Made by a program: the position numbers and the translations under genes
Assembly (NCBI GenBank): GCA_030427825.1
Contig: JAUICO010000043.1
Coordinates: 1-36,892 of the forward strand
Reading direction: 5' to 3'
Source of the DNA: a bacterium
GTDB taxonomy: Bacteria; Myxococcota_A; Bradymonadia; REDH01
DNA: 36,892 bases
Shown: positions 8,791-16,960 of the stretch, piece by piece
Layout of the letters: the number at the start of each line of letters is the position of its first letter
Position numbering within the stretch: position 1 is the stretch's first letter
Notes under the pieces: model-generated
The model's input: only the letters and a program-made list of their open reading frames with translations
Database searches by the model: none
What the model was told of the DNA's origin: nothing

Positions 8791-10458
8791 TCAGTGGCGA
8801 CGCAACGCCACGAGTCCGAGCAGCAGAAGCAGCGCGCCGCTGAGTCCCGCCGCCGGAGTCGACGTACAGCCGGTGCAGTTGCGCGCCGGGTCCGGGTCAT
8901 GTCCGTGATCGCGACCGACGAGGTTGCTGTTGCCTCGCTGTCCACCGCCTGTACCACCGTTCGCCTCGCTCGATGGCGGGCTTCCGCCGCCGCGCGGCAA
9001 GATCGGATTGGCGCTTGCGTCGGCGACAAGACCAAGCTCGGGTACGTCCTGCCGAAGCACACCGGGCAGGTTCAGCTGTCCTCGCGGCGCAAAAGCGGTA
9101 TTGCTCGCTGCAGATACGGCGTTGTCTGCATCCGGGTTGTTGGGTGGCCCTCCCCAGATTCCGCGCTGTGGGTTCTCGCAGGCGATGGGTCCCTCCCAGT
9201 GGTGACGGATGATGTAGCGCCCCTGGAAGTTGTTCATATGTGACGGGCTTGCGCCGTACTCCAGGTTACCGTCCCGGTTGTTGAAGGCGCGGCCGCCGAC
9301 GATGGGCTCTGCGGCACGAAACACGAGGTCCTCGCCGACGTTGTCTGCGGTGTATCGTGCGTGCAGTCGCGTAAGGACAAATCCGCTCTGGCCGGTGACG
9401 TCCGACCCCAGCGCCTGGAAGTCCTCCCAGCCAAGCGTTGGACCCGGGCAGGGATCGCAGCTCGATGCGTCCCAGGAATACTCGGTGACCACCTGCGAGG
9501 GGTTTTCTTCAAGGGTGCGATCAAACAACGCTGCGTAGAACTCACCGAAACGATCCGAGGCGATCTCGCCCACCTCAATGTTTGTGGGGATCGTTACGTT
9601 GCCGTAGTTCGCGACTTCGTAGCGCTGATTGGGCGCGAGAATGTGGACAATGAGATCCTGGGCAGCGCCGGCGTTGATCAGGCCGAGTCGAATCGGAAGA
9701 TTGAACTCATCCGACTGATAGTGAAATCGAAGCGGTGACAACATCGCCTGGCCCTCGTCTGAGAAGGCCACCTTCTCGACATCCACCTTCGCGACGAAGA
9801 AGTACATCCCCGACTCGATGTATGGGCGCAGATGCTGCTGTGCCCCATCAGGAATGTTGTAGTCGTTCGCGCGGAGCCAGCGCTCCAGGCCCCCCGAGTC
9901 GTCGGCGCTCAAGATCACGATATCGTACTCGGCGACGGTGAACTCTGCCTCGACAACCACACCGTAGTCGGCGTCACCCTCCAATTCCACGCCGTCGAAA
10001 TTGATCGACATCGACGTTCGCATCGCCTCTTCCATCGGGTAGATGTGTGGATTGCAGGGGTCCTGCTCCCAATACTCAACAAGGCGGGGAGCGGCCATGC
10101 GATCGACGCGATCAAACACGTCGTGCGTGAGGGTACGCACATTTTCTTCCTGCAGAATCTCGGGGACAGGAACCACCATCGCGAAGTCCGTGGGCGGGCC
10201 TTCGTAGTTGTTCTGCATCGACAGTACCGTTGTGCGGTCCGTACGCATCAACGTCACCATCGTCGCGTTGTTGAAGAGGTCGGCTTCGGCCCCACCGACA
10301 TAGAAGCCACAGAAGGCGTCCGCCCGCGAACCGAAGGCCATCGTGAGGCATGTTGTCAGTATCGCGACCACCGCCAGTGCAGAGACCGCGGCGGGGCGAC
10401 GGGAAGCTCGGCGGATTCGGTATGCACGCAGTGTGCTCGCGTGGATGCAACCATTCAT
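8791..10458 (-). CDS. DUF2330 exported protein with MYXO-CTERM-like anchor
   Basis: A 555-residue exported protein. I chose the ATG at 10458 because CAGGGAC lies about 8 bases upstream; an in-frame ATG 12 codons earlier would add an atypical leader. The signal peptide has a basic n-region (RIRRASRRP), a hydrophobic core around residues 26-45 and a likely cut near SRADA-F. The mature start FCGFYVGGAEADLFN, then LSMQNNYEGPP and FAMVVPVP, are hallmarks of the DUF2330 family, whose function is unknown. A Gly/Ser-rich linker leads to a C-terminal tail with a Cys pair (NCTGC), a leucine-rich helix and LRRH. This is the layout of MYXO-CTERM sorting tails, which myxobacteria process for surface anchoring. 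It is upstream of lhr on the same strand, though the two have no obvious functional link. Confidence 0.88.
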   Translation of the reverse strand: MNGCIHASTLRAYRIRRASRRPAAVSALAVVAILTTCLTMAFGSRADAFCGFYVGGAEADLFNNATMVTLMRTDRTTVLSMQNNYEGPPTDFAMVVPVPEILQEENVRTLTHDVFDRVDRMAAPRLVEYWEQDPCNPHIYPMEEAMRTSMSINFDGVELEGDADYGVVVEAEFTVAEYDIVILSADDSGGLERWLRANDYNIPDGAQQHLRPYIESGMYFFVAKVDVEKVAFSDEGQAMLSPLRFHYQSDEFNLPIRLGLINAGAAQDLIVHILAPNQRYEVANYGNVTIPTNIEVGEIASDRFGEFYAALFDRTLEENPSQVVTEYSWDASSCDPCPGPTLGWEDFQALGSDVTGQSGFVLTRLHARYTADNVGEDLVFRAAEPIVGGRAFNNRDGNLEYGASPSHMNNFQGRYIIRHHWEGPIACENPQRGIWGGPPNNPDADNAVSAASNTAFAPRGQLNLPGVLRQDVPELGLVADASANPILPRGGGSPPSSEANGGTGGGQRGNSNLVGRDHGHDPDPARNCTGCTSTPAAGLSGALLLLLGLVALRRH

Positions 10459-10612
10459 GGACAGTCCCTGGCGTTGGAGATTGGGCGCGATCAAGCCGCG
10501 CTCAGGATTCTACGCGCGGGCCGGCGAATCGGTCCATCATCGCGTGCATTCTACCCGGCCACTGCGCGCGAGATCGTGGGCAGGGGTGGCCGACTGTGGC
10601 AGCTTCCATGAC

Positions 10613-10744
10613 ATGCCTGAGCTTCCCGACTTTTCCAGCGACATGGACGCCATAGAGAATCTGAGCGGTGCTCAGCGTGGCGAGCGGCTGCTGAAAGGAG
10701 AGTGGCTACGAAGCATTGACGAGTTGGAACGGAGGCCGAATTGA
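10613..10744 (+). CDS. Possible small protein (43 aa) coupled to aminotransferase
   Basis: An ATG-started frame of 43 codons encodes an acidic, hydrophilic peptide (starts MPELPDF, ends DELERRPN) with no membrane segment. Its TGA overlaps the TTG start of the next gene as TTGA, the pattern of translational coupling. Codon third positions are moderately GC-rich. No strong ribosome site precedes the ATG and I recognise no family. It may be a leader peptide or a small partner of the aminotransferase, or the aminotransferase may use a later start and this frame may not be a gene. Confidence 0.42.
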   Translation: MPELPDFSSDMDAIENLSGAQRGERLLKGEWLRSIDELERRPN

Positions 10745-11943
10745 CCAACGCAGGCGCAGAGCTCGGGAGCCGCGCGCTCTTCCCCACCCTGAGCGCGCGC
10801 GTATACGCAAACCACGCCGCAATCAGCCCGCTCTCGCAGCCCGTGGTGGCACGAATGCACGAAGCGATCGCGGACTATGCGGCAGAGGGCCTGGGTGCGA
10901 TCACGCCATGGGTTCGGGACCGAGAGCTGCTTCGGTGCGAGCTCGCCGAGTTCTTCGGCGTGTCTGCCAACACCCTCGGCTTCGTACAGAATACCAGCAG
11001 CGGTGTCCGGGCCGTGGCCCTCGGCGTGCCGTGGAAGACCGGTGACCGCGTGTTGGTATTCGACGGCGAATTCCCGGCCAACGTAACGCCGTGGGAACGC
11101 GCCGCCGAGCTCTACAAGCTTGAGATCCTGTCGATGCCCATCGATCGCTTCCGCGTCGATCCGGGTCGCGCGTGGATCGAGTTCCAGCGCCATCTCGACC
11201 GAGGCGTACGTCTCGTCGCGGTCAGCGTGGTCGAGTTCCAAACCGGCTTCCGCGTGCCACTGTCCGAGATCACGCGGCGCTCGCACCTTGCCGGCGCCGA
11301 GGTCTTTGCCGACGCCATTCAGGCGGCCGGCGCCATCCCGCTGAACATCGGCAAACTGGACGTCGACTACCTGTGTGGAGGCGGGCGCAAGTGGATGATG
11401 GGAGCCGAAGGAGGCGGCTACCTCTACGTGCACGATCGCTGCATCGCCGACCTGCGACCGGTAGTCGCCGGCTGGTTGAGCCATGAGAATCCCCTCGATT
11501 TCCTGGGCGCCGGACCCGGGCTGCTACGGCGCGGGCGGCCGATTCGGCCTTCTACGGACTTCGTCGAGGGCGGCGCGCTGAACGTTATCGGATACGCCGG
11601 CCTGCGAGCGGCCCTCGGACTGATTCGCGCGATCGGAACACGGAGAATCTTCGACCACATCCAGGCCTGGCACGATCTGCTGGAGCCGGAGATGATCGAA
11701 CGCGGGTTTGTCTCCATGCGCTCCGAGAGGGCCGAAGGACGTTCCGGCATTCTGTCCTTTGCGCCTCCGGCGGGACATCGGGCGGCGGACCTGACTGCCG
11801 GCCTCCTGGGTGCCGGCGTGTCTGCAGGGAATCCGGAGGGCCTGCTCAGATTTGCGCCTCACTGGCCCAATTCGTTGAACGAGATCTCAGGTGTTGTGGC
11901 CGCTGTCGACGGCGCGCTGAGCGACGCCGAATCCAGGGGCTGA
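10741..11943 (+). CDS. Class V aminotransferase (cysteine desulfurase/epimerase-like)
   Basis: A PLP-dependent fold-type I enzyme of 400 residues. The PLP aspartate sits in FADAIQAAG and the Schiff-base lysine in GGGRKWMMG, followed by EGGGYLYV, matching the class V signature (usually HKW, here RKW). The N-terminal segment has YANHAAISPL, as in NifS/CsdA and isopenicillin-N-epimerase-like proteins, and a C-terminal SGILSF and LRFAPHWPNS complete the fold. No iron-sulfur assembly gene is adjacent, and no conserved catalytic cysteine loop of a true desulfurase is obvious, so kynureninase-, epimerase- or selenocysteine-lyase-like roles remain open. The TTG start overlaps the stop of the 43-aa frame; with SD-like bases around GGAACGGAGG just upstream, this start is plausible. 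Confidence 0.85.
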   Translation: MTNAGAELGSRALFPTLSARVYANHAAISPLSQPVVARMHEAIADYAAEGLGAITPWVRDRELLRCELAEFFGVSANTLGFVQNTSSGVRAVALGVPWKTGDRVLVFDGEFPANVTPWERAAELYKLEILSMPIDRFRVDPGRAWIEFQRHLDRGVRLVAVSVVEFQTGFRVPLSEITRRSHLAGAEVFADAIQAAGAIPLNIGKLDVDYLCGGGRKWMMGAEGGGYLYVHDRCIADLRPVVAGWLSHENPLDFLGAGPGLLRRGRPIRPSTDFVEGGALNVIGYAGLRAALGLIRAIGTRRIFDHIQAWHDLLEPEMIERGFVSMRSERAEGRSGILSFAPPAGHRAADLTAGLLGAGVSAGNPEGLLRFAPHWPNSLNEISGVVAAVDGALSDAESRG

Positions 11944-11964
11944 CAGGCCCTCAAAAGCGCCCCA

Positions 11965-11996
11965 AGCGGACGGGGTATCCGCTGCGGGCACCGCAG
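11965..11996 (+). terminator. Two overlapping hairpins after the aminotransferase gene
   Basis: AGCGGA (11965-11970) pairs with TCCGCT (11978-11983), and CTGCGG (11982-11987) pairs with CCGCAG (11991-11996) around a three-base loop. They lie 21 bases after the stop and before the HEAT gene. No T-run follows, so intrinsic termination is uncertain. Confidence 0.28.
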
Positions 11997-12091
11997 GTGG
12001 CGAGACACGGGCCAAATCGGACACGGTCTGCTATGCGTACGCTTGGACAAAAGGGGGTGGCGATGACGGCCCACGCCCGCAGGGAGTCGCA

Positions 12092-13501
12092 GTGGACGTA
12101 AATCCGGTCGTACTGATTCTTCTCGGCGTCGCCGCCATCACGCTGGCGGCGCTCACCTACGTTGTGGGTCGCCGCAGCTCGGGGAAATCCGCGCAGCAGC
12201 TGCCCGCTCAAAAGGGCGGGGCAGGCGCGAGCCCGCTGCCGGCTGCCGCACCGCCAAGTCGCCCCACGTCACCGACGCCTGCGCAGCCTGACGATGCCGC
12301 CTCGGGCGCTGCGGGGAGCTCCGGCGCGCGCGATACAGGAAGCATCTCGACGGGCAACGATCGCATGATCGACGGCTTCCGCGTGACTCGCACCGGGACC
12401 ACGGCGGTCATCACCCCGGCCGAAACCTCGACGGTGTTTGCGGGTCTGAACGACATGGAGAGCGCGGGGCTTCGCGCCCTCGCAGTTCAGCTGTCGCGAG
12501 GCGTCGCGTCGATCAGCAAGACCCAGATCGTCGCCGACGACATCGAGAGCAATGGTCAGATTCATCCATTCATTGACCTTGCATGGGTCCTTTCGCGGCC
12601 CTCGGCGGAGGTGCACCGCCGCTTCGTGCACAAGGCAGCCGGCGAACCGGATAAGCGGCGACGCCTTCGCTACGCACTTCTGCTCCTTGAGCATTTTCCG
12701 ACCAGTAAGGAGTCTCAGCAGATCGCAGCTCGCACCCGTGAGCATCAGACCGCGCGAGTCCGCGTTCTATCTGCGATCTCGTTGGAGGATCGCGAGGTCC
12801 TTGAGCAGCTCTTTCAGGATGCCGAAGTTGACGCGGGCTCACGCATGCGAGCCCTCAAGGCGCTGGTAGCCCTGCAGGAAGACGACGAAGTGCCAATGAC
12901 CCTTGTCCGGGCGGTGAACGAAGGCGCCGACAGACTGCGGGTCGCAGCGCTCGAAGCAATCGGCGAACGCGGCGTGGACTCGCTCCTGGATGAAGTGATC
13001 CCGCTTGTCGATCATGAGTCCGAGGAGGTGGCGCTTGCCGCGGTCGAGACGCTGACCTCAATGGGCGGAAACGTCGTAGAGCACGCCCTTGTCGCCGGGC
13101 TCGAGAGTCAGAGCGAGAAGGTCCGCGCTCGTGTGACCGACGCGCTCGCTGAGATGAATTCTCGCGCCGCAGAACCACAGCTCATCGACATGCTGTCGAG
13201 CGAGGACACGGCCCTCGTGCACTCCGCCGCGGCTGCTCTCGCCCGACTGGGCAGCGGCGAAGCGATCGAGGTGCTTCGCACTGTTACGATGATGTCGCCG
13301 GACGACACGGTCCTCGCGGAGCTCGCAGAAAAATCCATCAAGCAGATTCAGAATCGCGGTGCCGACAGCCCGCCCGTGGCTGAAGAACCCGGCGCGCCCG
13401 ATGGTCCCGGTGATGAACATATCGAAGTCGACGGCGAGACCGGCGGCGACGACGAGTTCTCACTCACTCTGGACCCGGACCTCTTCGGGTCGAACGACTG
13501 A
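12092..13501 (+). CDS. Membrane-anchored HEAT-repeat protein
   Basis: A 469-residue protein. The GTG at 12092 follows AGGGA by 6 bases and starts a protein with one N-terminal membrane helix (about residues 6-25, VLILLGVAAITLAALTYVVG) and a basic VGRRS stop-transfer. A Pro/Ala/Gly/Ser-rich linker runs to about residue 90. The central and C-terminal parts are alpha-helical. Residues about 250-440 hold tandem HEAT/PBS-lyase-like repeats of roughly 30 residues (for example LRVAALEAIGERG, EVALAAVETLTSMGG, VRARVTDALAEM, VHSAAAALARLGSGEA). The tail is acidic. HEAT arrays bind proteins, so a cytoplasmic scaffold tethered to the inner membrane is likely. The partner is unknown and no catalytic motif is seen. 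Confidence 0.82.
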   Translation: MDVNPVVLILLGVAAITLAALTYVVGRRSSGKSAQQLPAQKGGAGASPLPAAAPPSRPTSPTPAQPDDAASGAAGSSGARDTGSISTGNDRMIDGFRVTRTGTTAVITPAETSTVFAGLNDMESAGLRALAVQLSRGVASISKTQIVADDIESNGQIHPFIDLAWVLSRPSAEVHRRFVHKAAGEPDKRRRLRYALLLLEHFPTSKESQQIAARTREHQTARVRVLSAISLEDREVLEQLFQDAEVDAGSRMRALKALVALQEDDEVPMTLVRAVNEGADRLRVAALEAIGERGVDSLLDEVIPLVDHESEEVALAAVETLTSMGGNVVEHALVAGLESQSEKVRARVTDALAEMNSRAAEPQLIDMLSSEDTALVHSAAAALARLGSGEAIEVLRTVTMMSPDDTVLAELAEKSIKQIQNRGADSPPVAEEPGAPDGPGDEHIEVDGETGGDDEFSLTLDPDLFGSND

Positions 13502-13503
13502 CC

Positions 13504-13520
13504 GGCCGAGGCGCTCGGCC
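13504..13520. terminator. Perfect 7-bp hairpin between convergent genes
   Basis: GGCCGAG, loop GCG, CTCGGCC starts 2 bases after the HEAT gene stop. The same spacer ends in the convergent membrane protein gene (stop at 13574), so it could end transcription in either direction. No T-tract is present. Confidence 0.4.
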
Positions 13521-13573
13521 ACTCGGGTGCCCGATCCCTGCTACAACTCCGTACGTTGCTCCCGTGGCAGGCT

Positions 13574-14323
13574 TCAACCGAGCGAAGCGGCTACGACCTC
13601 GGAGTCGCTGCGCAGGTCGTTCCATTGCAACGCCGTCGCCAGGGCGAACCAGATCGCACTGAGCAGGTTGAAGAACATCAGGTTGATCCGCAGCTCAACG
13701 AGAGGCGGCAACAACATCGCAAGGCCACCACACACAATCGCGAGTGTGATCGGGTTTACCAGCGCCATCCATCGTGGAAGCCGCGTATGGCCGCGGGCAA
13801 CGACTACGATGTACAGTATGGTCATCATCCCGAAGAGACCCTGTACCACCAGCATGTTCGGCCACAGGTAGCTGTGCATGCTCGCGTTGTGCTGCGCCAG
13901 CAGCTCCGGGCCGGCGCCGGACTCGGCGGCGAGTTGCAGGTAGCTGCCCAGAGGAGCAAGCTGTGCGTGGTACGAAACACCGACGCAATAGCCGAAAAAC
14001 GCGAGCACGATCATGGGCAGCGCCCATCGGGGGCCGGCTGGACGCAGCGCACGATAAATGGCCCACAAACCGGCCATACCAAAGGGGATACCAAAGACGC
14101 CGAGGTACTGACCCAACGCGAGGCGCTCCGGCGGAATCTGAGACACGAGTGACAACACATCGTCCCAACGGTTTGGCATCGCGCCTTCGACGGGAACGTA
14201 GGTGAGGTAGATGTCGCCCACACAACCGAGCAGCGCGCCGACCACACCGACCACACCGGCGATACGAAGCATCGTTCGCTCGCTGTGGACGTCGGGCCCG
14301 ATGAACGCAGGGGCTTCGCTCAC
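13574..14323 (-). CDS. Polytopic membrane protein, unknown function
   Basis: A 249-residue protein with about six to seven membrane segments: LRIAGVVGVVGALLG, LGVFGIPFGMAGLWAI, ALPMIVLAFFGYCVG, MLVVQGLFGMMTILY, NPITLAIVCGGLAML and MFFNLLSAIWFALAT. The pattern recalls small bacterial multi-pass proteins annotated as DUF6796 or DUF4386-like, but I cannot confirm a family. The start is GTG at 14323, overlapping the last base of the acyl-CoA dehydrogenase stop (TAGTG), so it is translationally coupled. It is the last gene of the five-gene minus-strand operon and may be a transporter or membrane partner for the oxidation pathway there; that is inference. Confidence 0.8.
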   Translation of the reverse strand: MSEAPAFIGPDVHSERTMLRIAGVVGVVGALLGCVGDIYLTYVPVEGAMPNRWDDVLSLVSQIPPERLALGQYLGVFGIPFGMAGLWAIYRALRPAGPRWALPMIVLAFFGYCVGVSYHAQLAPLGSYLQLAAESGAGPELLAQHNASMHSYLWPNMLVVQGLFGMMTILYIVVVARGHTRLPRWMALVNPITLAIVCGGLAMLLPPLVELRINLMFFNLLSAIWFALATALQWNDLRSDSEVVAASLG

Positions 14324-15468
14324 TACAACCCCATGTTCTTGGCGATGATCTCGCGCATGATTTCCTGCGTGCCGCCACCGATAGGCAGCAGGCGCGCATC
14401 ACGACTCAGGCGTTCAACCACCGACTCGCGCATGTACCCCATCCCGCCGTGTATCTGGACCGCTTCGTAGGTCACCTCGTTCGCCACCTGCGCACACATG
14501 TTCTTCGCCATCGAGACTTCGGTCACGCAGTGTTCCCCGGCAGCCATCCGCGACGCGACCTGGTAGGTGAAGGTCTTTGCTGCGGTGACTTTCGTCGCCA
14601 TCTCGGCGAGCTTATGCCGTGTAACCTGAAAGCGCATGATCGGTCTGCCGAAAGCCTCTCGATCGCGGGCGTATCGAATCGACTCTTCGAGCGCGAGTTC
14701 CGCTGTGGCGTAGCCGTAGCCGGCCAACGCGAGGCGCTCTGTTTGGAAGTTTCGCATCACCGCAAAGAAGCCGGAGCCGAGCTCGCCGACCATGTTTCGT
14801 TTGGGCACGCGCACGCCGTCAAAGGCGAGTTCGGCGGTGTCAGAGGCACGCCATCCTGTCTTCTTGAGGCTGCGAGATACCGACACGCCGGGCATGTCGC
14901 TTTCGATGACGAAGAACGTAAGTCCGCCGTGTGTGTCCTCGCCGGTACGGCACAGCGCGACGATGTAGTCGGCGCGGACACCGGACGAGATAAACATCTT
15001 GGCGCCATTGACGATGAAGTCGTCGCCATCTGCCTTCGCCGTCGTGCGAACGCCGGCGACATCGCTGCCGGTTCCCGGTTCCGTGATCGCGAGGGCTGCG
15101 ATGCGGTCACCGGCAAACACCGGGCGTGCGATGCGATCGATCAGCTCTGAGTTTTCGGACTGAACCACAGCGGGCAGAGCGATGCCCAGGGTACCGAGCC
15201 CTACGGTGACCCCGGTGCTCGTGCCGTGCATCAGGCCTTCGACGGACATGAGGATCTCGACCGGGCCGCCGCCGCTGCCGCCGACGGCCTCGGGAAAGCC
15301 CACACCGAGTATTCCAGCCTTCGCGGCCTTCTTGTAGAGTTCACGCGGGAAAGTCTCGGCTTCTTCCCACTCGTCGGCAAAAGGCCGGATCTCTTTGAGC
15401 GCAAAGCGTTTGCAGGACTCGCGTAGCAGGCTCTGCCCTTCATCGAGAAAGTTGTCGTAGAACCCCAC
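14323..15468 (-). CDS. Acyl-CoA dehydrogenase (FadE/IVD-type)
   Basis: A 381-residue FAD enzyme that oxidises an acyl-CoA to the 2,3-enoyl-CoA. Family features: LAITEPGTGSDV (127-137) in the middle beta domain, KMFISSG, the Arg-rich FAD helix DREAFGRPIMRFQ (269-281) and QIHGGMGYMRE (338-348). The usual C-terminal I-x-EGT-x-EI site, which holds the catalytic Glu in medium-chain enzymes, reads IGGGTQEI here. The base is instead probably Glu244 in NFQTERLALAG, the position used by isovaleryl-CoA and long-chain dehydrogenases. Start is GTG at 15468, one base after the GMC gene stop. An electron-transfer flavoprotein partner is needed but not encoded here. The substrate cannot be told from sequence; operon context suggests a branched or bulky acyl chain. 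Confidence 0.92.
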   Translation of the reverse strand: MGFYDNFLDEGQSLLRESCKRFALKEIRPFADEWEEAETFPRELYKKAAKAGILGVGFPEAVGGSGGGPVEILMSVEGLMHGTSTGVTVGLGTLGIALPAVVQSENSELIDRIARPVFAGDRIAALAITEPGTGSDVAGVRTTAKADGDDFIVNGAKMFISSGVRADYIVALCRTGEDTHGGLTFFVIESDMPGVSVSRSLKKTGWRASDTAELAFDGVRVPKRNMVGELGSGFFAVMRNFQTERLALAGYGYATAELALEESIRYARDREAFGRPIMRFQVTRHKLAEMATKVTAAKTFTYQVASRMAAGEHCVTEVSMAKNMCAQVANEVTYEAVQIHGGMGYMRESVVERLSRDARLLPIGGGTQEIMREIIAKNMGL

Positions 15469-15469
15469 G

Positions 15470-16960
15470 TCAGGCCTCGGGTAGCGGTTGGTCGAGCATT
15501 CGGCGCGCCTGCCGCAGAGCGAGAGTCATGATCGTCTGCTGTGGATTCACACCCAGGCTCGTGGGCACGATCGAGCCATCGATGACATACAGTTGATCCA
15601 GGTCCCAGGCCTTTCCGTTCCCGTCGATCGCGGAGTTGGAAGGCTCGTCGCCCATGCGACAGCTGCCGAGAGGATGCTGCGAAGTGCACTCGAGCCGACG
15701 TGCAGGGACCTTCGTCAGGTCCATCGTTCGGAACTCATCCGGACTGACAGGGGCGTGCCCGAGAATGGGAAGGTAGAGTTCTCTCGCGCCGGCCTGCAGG
15801 TAGGCCTCGCCAAGGCGACGAATGATGTTGGGTACCGCGGCTCGGTCCTCTTTTGACATGCGATACGTCATCAGCGGTTCACGTCCCGGACCGCGACGAA
15901 TGCGCCCGCCACCTTCATCGTGGATCATGCCGCCAAACATCGCGAAGTGGCGAAGATTGTCGGCACGCTCCATGAACTCCGGACCAAACCCGGCCAGCGC
16001 AGAGACAACAACCGCGGGTGGAACGTAAACGCTGATCAACGTGATCCGCTCGTCTTCCCAGGTGGTCGAGTGGGCCGACTGCATGGCCCCCTTCCAGCCG
16101 TCCACGACGTCATCGAATCGAGCCATCATGCGGAAGCCGGGGTGCAGTGTCAGGTTTCGGCCGACCTGTTTGGATCGCCGGCCGATGCCGGACTTCAACA
16201 TCAACAGCGGGGTGTGCGCGCCGCCGGCGGCGAGTACAACACGGCGTGCGTGAACTTTGACGCGGCTTCGCCGGCCGTCCGGGCCCTTTACTTTGCCTTC
16301 TACGCCGACCGCGCGGCCGCCTTTTGTCAGCACACGGGTCACTTCACAGTCTGACAGGATTTCTGCGCCGGCGGCGATTGCGCGGGGAAGGAAGTTCAGG
16401 TCGACGCTCTGTTTGGCTCCTTTCGGGCAACCGAAGTTGCACTGGGAGCAGCCATCACATCCTTTGGTATTGCGCTTGTTTGACACCAGGTTCGCGCCCA
16501 TCTTCGCGGCGCCCAGGCCCCACAATGTAGTGGACTTTGAACGCATCGAGACGGGAACCTCTTCGATGTTACAGATGCGTTCAATCTCCTGGTAGTAGGG
16601 CTCCAGGTGTTCATCTGTGTACTCTGTCAGGCGGCGCTCATCGCGCCATACTTTCAACACGTGACCTGGGGTACGAAAACACACACCCCCGGTGAGCACG
16701 GACGAACCGCCGACGCAGCGACCCATTGTCAGGTTGATTATGGGCGAGTCTCCCACTCCGATTGCGGCGGTCATCGCGGCACCCCGCCAGACTTTTTCGA
16801 TCGACTCGCTGGGGCGCATCGCGCTGATGTCTTTGGATGTCACCCACGGGCCCTCCTCGACGATCAACACGCTCTGGCCCGCTTCGGCGAATTGCGAGGC
16901 TGCCACAGCCCCACTTGCCCCGGATCCAACAACGACGACATCTGCGCTGCGCGTAATCAT
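15470..16960 (-). CDS. GMC-family FAD oxidoreductase with Cx2Cx2Cx3C motif
   Basis: A 496-residue flavoprotein. The dinucleotide fold is VVVVGSGASGAVAA (GxGxxG at 12-17), with the GMC FAD loop MGRCVGGSS (79-87). The C-terminal GMC domain has SQHPLGSCRMG (catalytic His429), VIDGSIVPT and GVNPQQTI (Asn472). It resembles the cholesterol-oxidase-like and long-chain alcohol oxidase branch, which oxidises hydroxyls of lipids or sterols. Residues 168-178 read CDGCSQCNFGC, the spacing of a ferredoxin-type 4Fe-4S site, followed by PKGAKQSV. A related Cys-rich segment is common in this branch; whether it binds a cluster is unknown. The ATG overlaps the upstream gene by 4 bases (ATGA), and the acyl-CoA dehydrogenase follows after one base. 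There is no signal peptide, so it is cytoplasmic or membrane-associated via its neighbour. Confidence 0.92.
   Translation of the reverse strand: MITRSADVVVVGSGASGAVAASQFAEAGQSVLIVEEGPWVTSKDISAMRPSESIEKVWRGAAMTAAIGVGDSPIINLTMGRCVGGSSVLTGGVCFRTPGHVLKVWRDERRLTEYTDEHLEPYYQEIERICNIEEVPVSMRSKSTTLWGLGAAKMGANLVSNKRNTKGCDGCSQCNFGCPKGAKQSVDLNFLPRAIAAGAEILSDCEVTRVLTKGGRAVGVEGKVKGPDGRRSRVKVHARRVVLAAGGAHTPLLMLKSGIGRRSKQVGRNLTLHPGFRMMARFDDVVDGWKGAMQSAHSTTWEDERITLISVYVPPAVVVSALAGFGPEFMERADNLRHFAMFGGMIHDEGGGRIRRGPGREPLMTYRMSKEDRAAVPNIIRRLGEAYLQAGARELYLPILGHAPVSPDEFRTMDLTKVPARRLECTSQHPLGSCRMGDEPSNSAIDGNGKAWDLDQLYVIDGSIVPTSLGVNPQQTIMTLALRQARRMLDQPLPEA

Noticed and set aside
13541..13552. The 12-mer CTACAACTCCGT occurs here and again near 22192, both in spacers between convergent genes.
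   Set aside because: In 37 kb tens of repeated 12-mers are expected by chance, and the flanking bases do not match.
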